A DNA stretch of 64,000 bases from Vulcanimicrobiota bacterium (GTDB lineage: Bacteria; Vulcanimicrobiota; Xenobia; Xenobiales; JADMJV01): the NCBI GenBank assembly GCA_017307785.1, contig JAFKGI010000011.1:124001-188000 (forward strand). The letters run 5' to 3'. Shown here one piece after another: positions 1-16,471 of the stretch. The position numbers were made by a program, and so were the translations under genes. A model generated the notes under the pieces. The model did not search any database. It was not told the origin of the DNA and was given only the letters and a program-made list of their open reading frames with translations. Within the stretch, counting starts at the first letter, position 1, and each line of letters opens with the position of its first letter.

Positions 1-292
1 GCAGAGCAAAAATGCCAGGTCCGCTCTCCGTCAACGGTTTCGAGGGGGCGGGAATCCCCAGCGAAAAGAAGCTCGGTCCGTTCTCGCCCAGTTCGACCAG
101 CCCCAGAGGCGTCACCTCCAGGCCTCCGCCAGCCCCCGGCCCCTCCGAAGTCTCGCCGCCACCCAACCCATACTGGATACGAGCCACAGGCAAATAGGTT
201 CGTCCGCCCACCACAATCGGCTGACCGAATACAGAATCCACCGAAGCTCGGCGCGTCAACGCCTCAGCCACAATACTCAACGAATCTTTCAT
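1..292 (-). CDS. GerW/YtfJ-family protein (3' part cut by window edge)
   Basis: Reading from the minus-strand ATG at 292 the protein begins MKDSLSIVAEALTRR and continues through VFGQPIVVGGRTYLPVARI and a Gly-rich stretch (YGLGGGETSEG) to a PLGLVELG segment. This order of 'VxGxPI..G.T.iPVa.i.yG.G.G' followed by a 'P.g' strand is the pattern of the GerW/YtfJ family, first described for a Bacillus spore-germination protein but also present in many non-sporulating bacteria. An AGGAGAGT Shine-Dalgarno sequence directly precedes the ATG. The start lies only 7 nt after the stop of the upstream lectin-domain gene, so the two are probably co-transcribed. About 97 codons are visible and the C-terminus is beyond the window. 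Its role in this organism is unknown. Confidence 0.7.
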   Translation of the reverse strand, partial: MKDSLSIVAEALTRRASVDSVFGQPIVVGGRTYLPVARIQYGLGGGETSEGPGAGGGLEVTPLGLVELGENGPSFFSLGIPAPSKPLTESGPGIFAL

Positions 293-299
293 ACTCTCC

Positions 300-1199
300 T
301 CAGGGCGTGGACTGATTGGAATTACTGGCCCATGCCACCGACATCCCGTTGCCGTTCTCGCGATAGATGACCAGATTGCCATCATCCTGCATGCGCAGGT
401 AGCAATGCGAGAAAGCTCCCGGATCCCCGGCCTCCCAGACCAACTGATGAGCCCCGCTGAACATTCGCAGCACTCCGTCGTTACTCAAGCGCATGTTGAC
501 GCCACCGCGCGAGTCAGTCATCGAATTCCACATCGGCTGATAGGGGCTACGGTCGAATCGGTATACGACGAGATTGCCGCCCTGCTGAAACAGGCACCCG
601 TAGCGCCCGTTCGGCGAGCGCAACCAGGTGTTCACCGGCATATTCACCCCCGCCAGCAGGCGATCGCTCTCAAGCGGAGCCACGGGAGCCGCAGTTGTCC
701 AATTCGCGGCCGCCTGCTGCTCGGGAGCCTGATAAACCGAGACCTGCTGCTGGACTGGGGGCGGGGCTTGCGGAGTCATCAGTGGCACCGGAGCGTTGGC
801 CAGCTGAGCCCACTGGTCCGCCATCTTGTCAACCTCGGCCAGGCGGGCGCCGGTCACAGATGCCCAAGAATACAGGGAGCGAAGGGGCCGGACCTCGGCC
901 GCGTCCAACTCCACCAGACACACGCAGGGCAGTTGACCGGCGGACACGCCCAACACTTGCCTGGCAAACGAAGCTTCGCGAGGCCGGTCGAAATGCATCG
1001 TAGCCACTTTCAAGCCGCTCAGCCCCGGACTACTCCTAAGGGCCTGCACCCTCTGCAGTAGTGCCTGCTGGTCGACACCCGGATGACTGGCACTGGCGCC
1101 AATCACCAGCAACATCAGCTGTCCGGGGCGATAGCCAGGAGCGCACCAAGCCAGGGAAAGGAGACCGAGAAAGAGAGCCGCGCGCAGGAAGAGCTTCAC
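300..1199 (-). CDS. Secreted protein with C-terminal bulb-type (mannose-binding) lectin domain
   Basis: The 299-residue product has an N-terminal signal peptide (MKLFLRAALFLGLLSLAWCA) with a possible cleavage after WCA. A globular region of about 110 residues follows, then a Pro/Gln/Ala-rich linker around residues 140-170. The C-terminal ~115 residues contain B-lectin beta-strand repeats, seen as QQGGNLVVYRF, SNDGVLRMFSG and MQDDGNLVIYREN. The QxDxNxVxY-type signature is clear in the last repeat (DDGNLVIY) and partly degenerate in the others, so one or two sugar sites may work. The start is a GTG with only a weak purine-rich stretch upstream. It is the first gene of a two-gene operon with the GerW-like gene and is divergent from rpoB. 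Glycan binding outside the cell is an inference from the fold. Confidence 0.75.
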   Translation of the reverse strand: MKLFLRAALFLGLLSLAWCAPGYRPGQLMLLVIGASASHPGVDQQALLQRVQALRSSPGLSGLKVATMHFDRPREASFARQVLGVSAGQLPCVCLVELDAAEVRPLRSLYSWASVTGARLAEVDKMADQWAQLANAPVPLMTPQAPPPVQQQVSVYQAPEQQAAANWTTAAPVAPLESDRLLAGVNMPVNTWLRSPNGRYGCLFQQGGNLVVYRFDRSPYQPMWNSMTDSRGGVNMRLSNDGVLRMFSGAHQLVWEAGDPGAFSHCYLRMQDDGNLVIYRENGNGMSVAWASNSNQSTP

Positions 1200-1259
1200 A
1201 TGGAGTTTTTCCAGTGAGGTACAGCAATCCCTACTCTAGAAAATACCCTTGAGTTTATC

Positions 1260-1288
1260 TTGACAGATCACCCACAAGTTAGTACCAT
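1260..1288 (+). promoter_or_regulatory. Sigma-70-type promoter for rpoBC
   Basis: A perfect TTGACA (1260-1265) is followed after 17 bp by TACCAT (1283-1288), which matches TATAAT at four of six positions. This places the start of transcription near 1295 and gives an rpoB leader of about 190 nt. Confidence 0.7.
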
Positions 1289-1351
1289 ACGCAACTAGCT
1301 TTTAGACCGGCCTGTGAATATTAACTGCAAACACAAGAATTAAAAGGAAAA

Positions 1352-1383
1352 GCGAGAGAGACTCTGAGTCTCCCTTGCTTTTT
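1352..1383 (+). terminator. Terminator-like hairpin in the rpoB leader (possible attenuator)
   Basis: The arms GCGAGAGAGACT and AGTCTCCCTTGC pair around a CTG loop with one A-C mismatch and one G-T pair, and a TTTTT run follows immediately. No plus-strand gene lies upstream, so the hairpin sits inside the leader made by the promoter at 1260 and could terminate part of the rpoBC transcripts. An A-rich left flank makes it potentially active on the minus strand too, but no minus-strand gene ends there. Confidence 0.5.
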
Positions 1384-1483
1384 GTGTGTTTACATGTCCT
1401 CACAGGTGGGAAGGAAGCACCCTCCGGTAGGCTTACGGGCTGACCGGCTATCGCCATACGCAGGAAGTTAGAGGAGAAACCCG

Positions 1484-5425
<3,942 letters not shown>

Positions 5426-5432
5426 TTCCCCA

Positions 5433-5465
5433 AGTGGTTCGGGGCCAGCAAAGCCCCGAACCACT
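5433..5465 (+). other. Intercistronic rpoB-rpoC hairpin
   Basis: A perfect 13-bp stem (AGTGGTTCGGGGC / GCCCCGAACCACT) closes a 7-nt loop between the rpoB stop and the rpoC ribosome-binding site. No T-run follows, so it is more likely an mRNA processing or stability element than a terminator. Confidence 0.75.
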
Positions 5466-5493
5466 CGTCCAACCCTGGAGGTAGTTTAATCCG

Positions 5494-9126
<3,633 letters not shown>

Positions 9127-9142
9127 GTCCCGACCGAAACAG

Positions 9143-9179
9143 AAAAGACCCTCGCCCACAAGGCGAGGGTCTTTTTTTT
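9143..9179 (+). terminator. Rho-independent terminator of rpoBC
   Basis: A perfect 10-bp stem (GACCCTCGCC / GGCGAGGGTC) with loop CACAA is followed by eight T residues. AAAA before the stem makes it symmetric. It lies 20 nt after the rpoC stop. Confidence 0.95.
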
Positions 9180-9291
9180 GTCCACGTAGCCTCCGCGCCC
9201 AAAACCGAACCGTCTCCAAAATCCCTTTGATCCCCCGGGTCCCCCTTCCTGACGACAGGTCACGCAGAACGGGCAAGGAAGCCTCTCCCCA

Positions 9292-10650
9292 ATGGAATCG
9301 ACCCTGATCGATCTGAGCTCGCTGCTGCTGCTGGGCATTCTACTCGGCTGCCACTACCTGGGCTTTCGCAGACAGGCGCGCAATTCGCTCGGACGGACCC
9401 TGCAAAGGGCCGGCAAGGTCCGCATGCTGGGAGTGGCCGTGGTCGCCCCCATCTCGCTCTTCCTGGCCCTCCAGGGCAACTATCCGCTGCTCACGCTGGT
9501 CCTCAACCAGGTCCTGCTCTACTGGGTCGGCTCCACCGTCATCGAAGTCGCCTGGCTGCTGCGACGCCACGCCAGCGGCCAGACCTCCCGCTGGGACTGG
9601 CGCAAATCCCTGCGCCTGCTCTGGCTCACCGCCCTCATCTTCCACGCCGGCTGGGAAGAACCGGAATACCGCGACCTGGCCTATGCCCTGGGGGCCACCG
9701 CCCTGGTGGCCCTGGCCCTGCTCTTCGTGCACCGCTGGCTCTTCCGGCCCCGCAGCCACGGCTACCGCTTCCTGCACCGCCTGCAAAGGCGCCTCAAAGC
9801 CCACGGCTACCTCATGCTGCTGTGCCTGGCCGGCTACTACCTCCTGCACGCCTGGACGGTCGTCCCCATCACCAGTCGCCAACTGGACTGGGCCGAGGAC
9901 GGCCTGCTGGCGGTGCTGGGACTGGCCGCCATCGAAGCCTGCGCCGCCACCCTGGAACACGTGCTGCGCTTCCGCAAGCGCTCCGAAGAAGTGGCCCAGC
10001 TGGCCGTGGACGCCTTTCGCGCCGTCGTCTACATCGGAGTGGCCATGTATCTGCTGGCTGCCGTCACTCATCAGGACGTCAGCAAACTGGCCCTCAGCTC
10101 CGCCTTCTTCTCGGTCGGCCTGGGTTTCGCGCTCAAACCCACCCTGGGCAACATGGTGGCCGGCCTCATCATGCGCGTCTCTCAGGACTTCTACATCGGC
10201 GACTTCGTGACCATCGGCGAACTCTACGGCAAAGTGGCCCGCATCGACTGGCGCTCGGTCAGCCTCAGCACCCTCACCAACGACCTCATCACCCTGCCCC
10301 ACAACAAAGTGGCCAAAAGCACCCTGATCAATCACACCCGCCCCAGCCCCAAGCACGCCGCCTACGTCCAGCTCGACCTCTCCAAAGCCATCGCTCCCGG
10401 CATCGTGCGCGCCAAGCTGCTAGAAATACTGGCCACCATCCCGGAAGTTTGCCCGGAACCCGCCCCGGAAGTCTATCTCATGGACATCAACGGCTCTTCC
10501 AACACGTATCGCGTGCGCTGGTGGCTGGCCCACATCAACTTCCTGGCCCGCGAAGACTCCCACGTGCGCCGCCAGCTGCTCTACGGCCTGGAGCGTCAGG
10601 ATTTGCGTCACTGGTACACAACCCGGCTGCTGGAAGAGCAAGAAAGTTAA
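9292..10650 (+). CDS. MscS-family mechanosensitive ion channel
   Basis: This 452-residue polytopic protein has several hydrophobic segments in its N-terminal half (for example VRMLGVAVVAPISLFLALQG and YLMLLCLAGYYLLHAWTVV). An MscS pore and beta domain follow. The signature region reads FFSVGLGFALKPTLGNMVAG, then DFYIGDFVTIGELYGKVARI and DLITLPHNKVAKSTLINHT, typical of the pore helix and the cytoplasmic beta domain. Such channels release solutes during hypo-osmotic shock. The ATG is preceded by AAGGAAG. The gene sits between the rpoC terminator and the str promoter, a place normally empty or holding L7Ae-like genes. The substrate and gating threshold cannot be told from sequence. Confidence 0.88.
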   Translation: MESTLIDLSSLLLLGILLGCHYLGFRRQARNSLGRTLQRAGKVRMLGVAVVAPISLFLALQGNYPLLTLVLNQVLLYWVGSTVIEVAWLLRRHASGQTSRWDWRKSLRLLWLTALIFHAGWEEPEYRDLAYALGATALVALALLFVHRWLFRPRSHGYRFLHRLQRRLKAHGYLMLLCLAGYYLLHAWTVVPITSRQLDWAEDGLLAVLGLAAIEACAATLEHVLRFRKRSEEVAQLAVDAFRAVVYIGVAMYLLAAVTHQDVSKLALSSAFFSVGLGFALKPTLGNMVAGLIMRVSQDFYIGDFVTIGELYGKVARIDWRSVSLSTLTNDLITLPHNKVAKSTLINHTRPSPKHAAYVQLDLSKAIAPGIVRAKLLEILATIPEVCPEPAPEVYLMDINGSSNTYRVRWWLAHINFLAREDSHVRRQLLYGLERQDLRHWYTTRLLEEQES

Positions 10651-10737
10651 CAACAGCAACAAGCCGGCAACAAAACGGCCCTCCCACCGGCCCGTCCCCG
10701 AGCTAAGCTAGAACCATCAGCGCACAAGGAGACAACC

Positions 10738-11379
10738 ATGGCGATCGGTTCCGCAACTTCCACCAGCAAGGTTTCATCCACCAGCCGCACCGGCAAAGCC
10801 AAGAAGACCAAAAAAACCGGCCAGGCCAAGCGCAAACGCCGCACCCAGGGAACCAAAACCGCCGATAAGACCAAGCTGTCTCGCGAGTCCCAGGCAGCTC
10901 AGCACGCCGGCAACACCACCCACACCAACGCCCTGGCCCAGAACTTCGGCGCCAAAAAGTCCGGCAAACCCGACCCTATGAATCCCGCGGCCGGCGGCCC
11001 CACCGGCATTCACCAGTCCAAAGGCACCGGCTACTACCCCTCCAACTCCAAGATGGAGGGCGGCTTCAACGACCGCAAGGGCAACAAGCTGGCCACCCTG
11101 CAAGACTTCCTGGAAGGCAAGTCCAAGTACGTCTCGGTGGCGATGGACAAGAACCAGAAGATCCCCTACGGCAAAAACTTGAACATCAAAGAGCTGGACG
11201 CCAAGTACAAGGACCAGCTCAAGGCCATGGGCAAAGAGCACATCGACTTCCGCGTCACCGACACCGGCGGAGCCTTCACCAACAAAGGTACAGGGCGTCT
11301 CGACATCGCCACCCGCGATCGCAAGGCCTCGCTCGATCCGACCATCAACGGCCCGCTTACGCTCGATTTTGGCAAGTAG
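10738..11379 (+). CDS. Putative 3D/double-psi-barrel-domain protein with Lys-rich N-terminus
   Basis: The 213-residue product starts with about 60 residues rich in Lys, Thr and Ser (KKTKKTGQAKRKRRTQGTK) and has no signal peptide. From residue ~95 it reads YYPSNSKMEGGFNDRKGNKL, YVSVAMDKNQKIPYGKNLNI and FRVTDTGGAFTNKGTGRLDI. The 'VSVAMD..iPyG..l.i' and 'vtDTGGAF.gkGtgRiDi' motifs resemble 3D-type double-psi barrels of lytic transglycosylases and cell-wall proteins, with D of TDTGGAF and D of RLDIA as candidate catalytic acids. An ACAAGGAG box precedes the ATG. A wall-related function is an inference; the basic, signal-less N-terminus is odd for it. Confidence 0.65.
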   Translation: MAIGSATSTSKVSSTSRTGKAKKTKKTGQAKRKRRTQGTKTADKTKLSRESQAAQHAGNTTHTNALAQNFGAKKSGKPDPMNPAAGGPTGIHQSKGTGYYPSNSKMEGGFNDRKGNKLATLQDFLEGKSKYVSVAMDKNQKIPYGKNLNIKELDAKYKDQLKAMGKEHIDFRVTDTGGAFTNKGTGRLDIATRDRKASLDPTINGPLTLDFGK

Positions 11380-11397
11380 AACGGCGTACCCATGGGG

Positions 11398-11426
11398 TTG
11401 ACACCTCAAGATCCCTTTGCTAGTAT
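11398..11426 (+). promoter_or_regulatory. Promoter of the str operon (rpsL)
   Basis: TTGACA (11398-11403), a 17-bp spacer and TAGTAT (11421-11426) give a near-consensus sigma-70-type promoter. The predicted rpsL leader is about 150 nt. Confidence 0.8.
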
Positions 11427-11532
11427 GCGTGAGCATTTCGCGACCGGCCTTGTCTTTACAAGGACAGCCGCAGCCCTACAGAACTAGGAAAGGGGTTTCT
11501 TACAACAAGAACCCGACGACAGGCTCGCCTGT

Positions 11533-11580
11533 GGTTTCCCACCTGGTTCTGCAGAACCTTGAAGGTAAACCAAGGGGAGT
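11533..11580 (+). promoter_or_regulatory. Structured rpsL leader ending at the Shine-Dalgarno
   Basis: Three nested pairings are visible: GGTTT (11533-11537) with AAACC (11567-11571), ACCT (11541-11544) with AGGT (11563-11566), and the palindrome GGTTCTGCAGAACC (11545-11558). The structure ends right at the AAGGGGAG ribosome-binding site (11573-11580). A translational-control role is inferred. Confidence 0.5.
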
Positions 11581-11586
11581 TTTTTT

Positions 11587-12036
11587 ATGCCCACAATTAA
11601 CCAGCTCGTACGCCGCGGTCGGACGACGATTACGAACAAAAGCAAGGCGCCGGCTTTGAGCATTCGCTATAACTCGCTCAAGCTCAAGAGCATCAAGTCG
11701 GCCAAAGGTGCTCCCCAAAAACGCGGGGTGTGCACTCAGGTGAAAACGGTTACCCCCAAGAAGCCGAACTCGGCTCTTCGTAAGGTAGCTCGTGTCCGTC
11801 TCACCAACCAGGTCGAAGTCACCGCCTACATCGGCGGCGTCGGTCACAATCTTCAGGAGCACTCGGTTGTTCTCATCCGCGGCGGTCGTGTAAAGGACCT
11901 TCCCGGTGTGCGCTACCACATCGTGCGTGGCACGCTCGACACCGCCGGCGTCAACAACCGCCGTCAGGGTCGTTCGAAGTACGGCTCCAAGCGTCCGAAG
12001 CCCGGACAAGCCGCAACCACCGGCAAAAAGAAGTAA
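11587..12036 (+). CDS. rpsL: 30S ribosomal protein S12
   Basis: The 149-residue S12 belongs to the decoding centre of the 30S subunit. It shows [20 protein letters not shown] and [20 protein letters not shown], with the two lysines where streptomycin resistance mutations occur both wild type. It is longer than the 124-residue E. coli protein. There is an insertion after SKAPAL ([17 protein letters not shown]), like the Gram-positive type but somewhat longer, and a C-terminal tail ([11 protein letters not shown]). An AAGGGGAG box lies seven T residues before the ATG. It is the first gene of the str operon behind a TTGACA promoter and a folded leader. Confidence 0.98.
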   Translation: MPTINQLVRRGRTTITNKSKAPALSIRYNSLKLKSIKSAKGAPQKRGVCTQVKTVTPKKPNSALRKVARVRLTNQVEVTAYIGGVGHNLQEHSVVLIRGGRVKDLPGVRYHIVRGTLDTAGVNNRRQGRSKYGSKRPKPGQAATTGKKK

Positions 12037-12095
12037 ATCCGAGTCGGCCCCTGAGGGTCGCATCTCGATACGATTGAAGAAAGAGGAATTATCCC

Positions 12096-12566
12096 ATGCC
12101 GCGTAAGGGCCCAGTCCCGCGCCGAGAAATCATCGGCGATCCCAAGTACAATAGCAAGAACCTCTCCAAATTCATGAACATGATCATGTATGACGGAAAG
12201 AAAGGTCTTGCCGAACAGATCATTTACGGTAGCCTTGACGTACTCGCCAAGCGCACCAACAAAGATCCTATCGGAGTCTTCCAACAGGCGCTGGACAACA
12301 CCATGCCCCTGATCGAGGTCCGTCCCCGCCGCGTCGGTGGTGCCACCTACCAGGTGCCCGTCGAAGTGCGTCAGGAACGCCGCCTCTCTCTTTCGATGCG
12401 CTGGCTCATCGGCGCTGCCCGTAACCGTTCGGGCCGCGCTATGATGGACAAACTGGCCGCCGAGCTGGCTGACGCCGCTCAAGGCACCGGCGCCGCCGTC
12501 AAAAAGAAGGAAGATACTCACCGCATGGCCGAGGCCAACAAGGCGTTCGCTCACTACCGCTGGTAG
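12096..12566 (+). CDS. rpsG: 30S ribosomal protein S7
   Basis: This 156-residue protein matches S7, the primary 16S rRNA binding protein of the 30S head. It starts [20 protein letters not shown], carries [20 protein letters not shown] and ends [20 protein letters not shown] plus the usual FAHYRW. The length is the usual 155-156. The ATG follows GAGGAATTATCCC. In E. coli S7 represses its own operon through the rpsL-rpsG spacer. Here that spacer shows no strong fold, but the spacer after rpsG does. Confidence 0.98.
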   Translation: MPRKGPVPRREIIGDPKYNSKNLSKFMNMIMYDGKKGLAEQIIYGSLDVLAKRTNKDPIGVFQQALDNTMPLIEVRPRRVGGATYQVPVEVRQERRLSLSMRWLIGAARNRSGRAMMDKLAAELADAAQGTGAAVKKKEDTHRMAEANKAFAHYRW

Positions 12567-12596
12567 CGCGAACCGCATAACGCTGGTGAACCCTTA

Positions 12597-12633
12597 GGGA
12601 GGCTGGGAGTTGTCACAACTCCAAAGGCCTCCC
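12597..12633 (+). other. Intercistronic rpsG-fusA hairpin
   Basis: Outer arms GGGAGGC (12597-12603) and GCCTCCC (12627-12633) enclose the perfect inner stem GGAGTTG / CAACTCC with loop TCA. Only TTT follows, so it is probably not an efficient terminator. An S7-binding or processing role is possible. Confidence 0.7.
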
Positions 12634-12677
12634 TTTGGGATCCACGGGTCTTTCAAGTGAACCCGGAAAGGAGCATG

Positions 12678-14762
12678 ATGTCCCAGGCAGACCTCTCAAA
12701 GGTTAGAAACATCGGAATTGCCGCCCACATTGACGCTGGCAAAACCACCACCACCGAGCGAATTCTCTACTACACCGGTAAGATTCACAAGCTCGGTGAG
12801 GTGCACGCCGGTGCCGCCACCATGGACTTCATGATCCAGGAAAAAGAGCGCGGCATCACCATCCAGTCGGCCGTTACCGCGGCCGAGTGGGATGGCTACC
12901 ACATCAACATCATCGATACGCCCGGCCACGTCGACTTCACCATGGAAGTGGAACGTTCGCTGCGCGTGCTCGATGGCGTGGTAGCGGTCTTTTGCGCCGT
13001 CGCCGGCGTCCAGCCTCAATCGGAGACGGTGTGGCGTCAGGCCAACCGCTACTCGGTTCCGCGCATCGCCTACATCAACAAGATGGACCGCACCGGCGCC
13101 GACTTCTTCAACGTGGTTGAGCGCCTGCGCGACCGTCTCGGCTCCAACGCCGTGCCGGTGCAAATCCCCATCGGCGAGGAATCCGCCTTCATCGGCGTGG
13201 TTGACCTCATTCGGCAGAAAGCCATCACCTACAAAGACGACACCGGCGTCAACTTCGAGGAAGGCGACATCCCCGCCAACCTTCAGGAACAAGCCGCCGA
13301 GTGGCGTGAAAAGATGGTCGAAGCCGCGGCCGAGTCCAGCGAAGAACTCACCATGAAGTTCCTCGAGGGCGAGTCGCTGAGCGAAGCCGAAATCGTCGAA
13401 GGTCTGCGCAAGCGCACCATCGCCAACGAGATCGTGCCGGTCGTGTGCGGCAGTTCTTTCAAAAACAAAGGCGTCCAGCCGATGCTGGATTCGGCCTGCG
13501 CTTACCTGCCCAGCCCGCTCGACATTCCCCCGGTGCACGGAACCGATCCGCACACCGGCGCGGAATTGACCCGCAAGCACAGCTCGGAAGAGCCGCTCTC
13601 GGCGCTGGTCTTCAAAATCAAGCCGGACGAATACAGCGGTAAGCTCGCTTTCGTGCGCGTCTACAGCGGTGTCTTGAAAACCAACACGGTGGTCGAGAAC
13701 CCCAAGCTGCGCAAACGCGAGCGCATCGGCCGCCTGGTCAAAATGCACGCCGATCACCGGGAAGACGTCACCGAACTGGTGGCCGGCGACCTCGGTGCCG
13801 TGGTCGGGCTCAAGCAGTCCATCACCGGCGACACTTTGACCTCCGAAAGCAACGGCATTATACTCGAAACCCTGTTTGTTCCCGAGCCCGTCATCTCCGT
13901 CGCGCTCGAGCCGAAAACCAAGGCAGATCAGGACAAACTGGGTGTAGCTTTAGCTAAATTGGTGGAAGAAGACCCTACCTTCCATACCTCCACCAACCCT
14001 GACACGGGCCAGACCATGATTTCCGGAATGGGCGAGCTCCATCTCGAAATCATCGTCGACCGCATGTTGCGCGAATTTAACGTCGACGCTAGTGTGGGTC
14101 GGCCCCAGGTGGCCTATAAAGAGGCCATCCGCAAAACCGTCAAGGTGGAGGGCAACTTCATTCGCCAGACCGGCGGCCGCGGACAACACGGCCACGTCTG
14201 GCTCGAAGTGGGTCCGAACGAACCCGGCAAGGGATTCTCGTTCGAAAGCAAAATTGTGGGCGGCGTGATTCCCAAGGAATACTTTCCCGCGGTCAAGACC
14301 GGTGCGGAAGAGGCCTGTTCGGCCGGTATTCTGGGTGGGTATCCCGTCGTCGACGTAAAGGTTACTCTGGTGGACGGTTCGTTCCACCAGGTTGACTCCA
14401 ACGAAATGGCCTTCAAGATCGCCGGTTCTATGGCGCTCAAAGAAGGCCTGAGAGCCAACGAATGCTATCTGAAGGAGCCGATGATGAAAGTCGAAGTGGT
14501 CGTCCCCGACGACTACCTGGGCGACGTCATCGGTGATCTCAATGGTCGTCGTGGCAAAGTTGAGGGAGTGGATCCAGGTCCGGGAGGAACGCAGGTGCTC
14601 AACGCCGTCGTTCCGCTGGCCGAAATGTTCGGCTACTCGACCTCGCTCCGTTCCCGAACCCAGGGCCGTGGCAGTTACTCTATGGAGTTCGGCTGCTACG
14701 AAGAAGTGCCCCGGGCGATTCAGGAAAACATCGTTTCTCGCCTCGCCGGCAAGGTTGGGTAA
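12678..14762 (+). CDS. fusA: Elongation factor G
   Basis: EF-G is the GTPase that drives ribosomal translocation. The G1 loop is [16 protein letters not shown]3 is [15 protein letters not shown] and G4 is [11 protein letters not shown]-terminal domains IV-V include [34 protein letters not shown] and [12 protein letters not shown]. From the chosen ATG (12678) the protein has 694 residues, the usual length. The tandem ATG at 12675 and an in-frame GTG at 12657 are alternatives. AAGGAG at 12668-12673 fits 12678 best. It lies between rpsG and tuf as in most str operons. Confidence 0.98.
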   Translation: MSQADLSKVRNIGIAAHIDAGKTTTTERILYYTGKIHKLGEVHAGAATMDFMIQEKERGITIQSAVTAAEWDGYHINIIDTPGHVDFTMEVERSLRVLDGVVAVFCAVAGVQPQSETVWRQANRYSVPRIAYINKMDRTGADFFNVVERLRDRLGSNAVPVQIPIGEESAFIGVVDLIRQKAITYKDDTGVNFEEGDIPANLQEQAAEWREKMVEAAAESSEELTMKFLEGESLSEAEIVEGLRKRTIANEIVPVVCGSSFKNKGVQPMLDSACAYLPSPLDIPPVHGTDPHTGAELTRKHSSEEPLSALVFKIKPDEYSGKLAFVRVYSGVLKTNTVVENPKLRKRERIGRLVKMHADHREDVTELVAGDLGAVVGLKQSITGDTLTSESNGIILETLFVPEPVISVALEPKTKADQDKLGVALAKLVEEDPTFHTSTNPDTGQTMISGMGELHLEIIVDRMLREFNVDASVGRPQVAYKEAIRKTVKVEGNFIRQTGGRGQHGHVWLEVGPNEPGKGFSFESKIVGGVIPKEYFPAVKTGAEEACSAGILGGYPVVDVKVTLVDGSFHQVDSNEMAFKIAGSMALKEGLRANECYLKEPMMKVEVVVPDDYLGDVIGDLNGRRGKVEGVDPGPGGTQVLNAVVPLAEMFGYSTSLRSRTQGRGSYSMEFGCYEEVPRAIQENIVSRLAGKVG

Positions 14763-14837
14763 CGGAAACGGCTTTAAACTAGCTGGATTTCGTACCCAGC
14801 GAAAACGTAAACGCTAAATACTCTGGAGGCCATTTTA

Positions 14838-16040
14838 ATGTCCAAGGAAAAATTTGTCCGCAATAAGCCCCACGTCAACATCGGCACCATCGGCCACGTT
14901 GACCACGGCAAGACCACCCTCACCGCGGCCATCAGTAAGGTGCTGGCGGCGCACGGCTTGGCGAAGGCTCGCGCTCTCGACGAAATCGACGCCGCCCCTG
15001 AAGAAAAGCAGCGCGGTATCACCATCTCGATCGCTCACCTCGAGTACGAGACCGACGGCCGTCACTACGCTCACGTAGACTGCCCTGGTCACGCCGACTA
15101 CATCAAGAACATGATCACCGGCGCCGCTCAAATGGACGGAGCCATCCTGGTTGTATCGGCCACCGACGGCCCGATGCCCCAGACCCGCGAGCACATCCTG
15201 CTCGCCAAGCAGGTGAACGTGCCTTACATCGTCGTCTTCCTGAACAAGGTCGACATGATGGACGACCCCGAGCTGGTCGAACTGGTCGAACTCGAAATCC
15301 GCGAGCTGCTGCAGAGCTACAGCTTCCCGGGTGACAAGACCCCCATCGTTGCCGGTTCGGCTCTGCAGGCCCTGCAGTCCTCCGACAACACCCGCGAAGA
15401 CAAGTGGGCCGGCAAGATCTGGGAACTGATGGACGCTGTCGACAGCTACATCCCCACCCCCGAGCGCCCGGTCGACAAGCCCTTCTTGATGCCCCTGGAA
15501 GACGTGTTCACGATCACCGGTCGTGGCACCGTCGGCACGGGCCGCATCGAGCGTGGTAAGGTGAAGGTCGGCGAAGAAGTCGAAGTCATCGGTATGCGCG
15601 AAGAAACCCGCAAGACCACCGTCACGGGCGTGGAAATGTTCCGCAAATTGCTCGACGACGGCCAGGCTGGCGACAACGTCGGTCTGCTCCTGCGCGGTAT
15701 CGACCGCAAAGACCTGATGCGCGGCATGGTTTTGGCCAAGCCCGGCTCCATCAAGGCCCACACCAAGTTCAAGTGTGAGTCCTACATCCTGTCCAAGGAT
15801 GAGGGCGGCCGTCACACCCCGTTCTTCACGGGCTACCGTCCCCAGTTCTACTTCCGCACCACCGACGTCACCGGTCAGGCCAACCTGCCCGATGGCATCG
15901 AAATGGTGATGCCCGGCGACAACATCACGATGTCCGTTGAGCTGATTCAGCCCATCGCCATCGAAGTCGGTCTCCGCTTCGCTATCCGCGAAGGTGGCCG
16001 CACCGTCGGCGCCGGCGTCGTAACCGAAGTTATCGCCTAA
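14838..16040 (+). CDS. tuf: Elongation factor Tu
   Basis: EF-Tu delivers aminoacyl-tRNA to the ribosome. The 400-residue sequence starts [20 protein letters not shown] and has the G1 loop [16 protein letters not shown]3 [20 protein letters not shown] and G4 [11 protein letters not shown], then [12 protein letters not shown] at the start of domain II. It ends [17 protein letters not shown], the conserved C-terminus. TCTGGAGG precedes the ATG. Only one copy is visible in this window. A 15-bp hairpin separates it from rpsJ. Confidence 0.99.
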   Translation: MSKEKFVRNKPHVNIGTIGHVDHGKTTLTAAISKVLAAHGLAKARALDEIDAAPEEKQRGITISIAHLEYETDGRHYAHVDCPGHADYIKNMITGAAQMDGAILVVSATDGPMPQTREHILLAKQVNVPYIVVFLNKVDMMDDPELVELVELEIRELLQSYSFPGDKTPIVAGSALQALQSSDNTREDKWAGKIWELMDAVDSYIPTPERPVDKPFLMPLEDVFTITGRGTVGTGRIERGKVKVGEEVEVIGMREETRKTTVTGVEMFRKLLDDGQAGDNVGLLLRGIDRKDLMRGMVLAKPGSIKAHTKFKCESYILSKDEGGRHTPFFTGYRPQFYFRTTDVTGQANLPDGIEMVMPGDNITMSVELIQPIAIEVGLRFAIREGGRTVGAGVVTEVIA

Positions 16041-16053
16041 GATAACCTCACAG

Positions 16054-16087
16054 CAGAGGGGGGTATCCTCACGGATGCCCCCCTCTG
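16054..16087 (+). other. Intercistronic tuf-rpsJ hairpin
   Basis: Fifteen base pairs (CAGAGGGGGGTATCC / GGATGCCCCCCTCTG, one T-G pair) close a TCAC loop, followed by TTCTAC instead of a T-run. It may be a weak terminator or a processing site; rpsJ has its own GGAGG box downstream. Confidence 0.7.
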
Positions 16088-16156
16088 TTCTACAGCCCCA
16101 CTGGACTCTGACTCGTTGTCGGAGGTTCTATCAAAATTCCCCGGAGGAATCGAAAA

Positions 16157-16468
16157 ATGGCTAAGCAACGCATCCGTATCAAACTCAAGGCTTACGATCA
16201 CCTGATCCTGGACGAATCGTCCGAAAAGATCGTGCAAATCGCTCGTCAGACCGGCGCCAACATCTCTGGCCCCGTGCCGCTGCCCACCGAGAAGAACCGC
16301 TACTGCGTACTCCGCTCCCCCCACGTCGACAAAAAGTCGCGTGAGCACTTCGAAGTCCGCACCCACAAGCGCCTGATCGACATCTACTTCGATCCGCAGC
16401 AGAAGACCATCGAGCAGCTGATGAAAGTCGACCTGCCGGCCGGCGTCGACATCGAAATCAAAGGCTAA
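16157..16468 (+). CDS. rpsJ: 30S ribosomal protein S10
   Basis: The 103-residue S10 (also the antitermination factor NusE in E. coli) begins [20 protein letters not shown] and contains [20 protein letters not shown] and [17 protein letters not shown], all typical. The length is standard. CCCCGGAGG precedes the ATG. In nearly all bacteria rplC follows directly. Here a double hairpin terminator follows, and rplC comes only 16.2 kb later, so S10 is transcribed as the last gene of str. Confidence 0.98.
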   Translation: MAKQRIRIKLKAYDHLILDESSEKIVQIARQTGANISGPVPLPTEKNRYCVLRSPHVDKKSREHFEVRTHKRLIDIYFDPQQKTIEQLMKVDLPAGVDIEIKG

Positions 16469-16471
16469 AAG

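Noticed and set aside
12-197. Plus-strand 61-codon ORF at the left edge
   Set aside because: It is the antisense of the GerW-like gene, which has a Shine-Dalgarno sequence, recognisable motifs and an operon partner.
405-1061. Plus-strand ORF opposite the lectin gene
   Set aside because: The minus strand has a signal peptide and lectin repeats; the plus frame has none and is a shadow.
12657-12677. GTG start of EF-G with seven extra residues
   Set aside because: AAGGAG at 12668-12673 fits the ATG at 12678, and the family begins near that residue.
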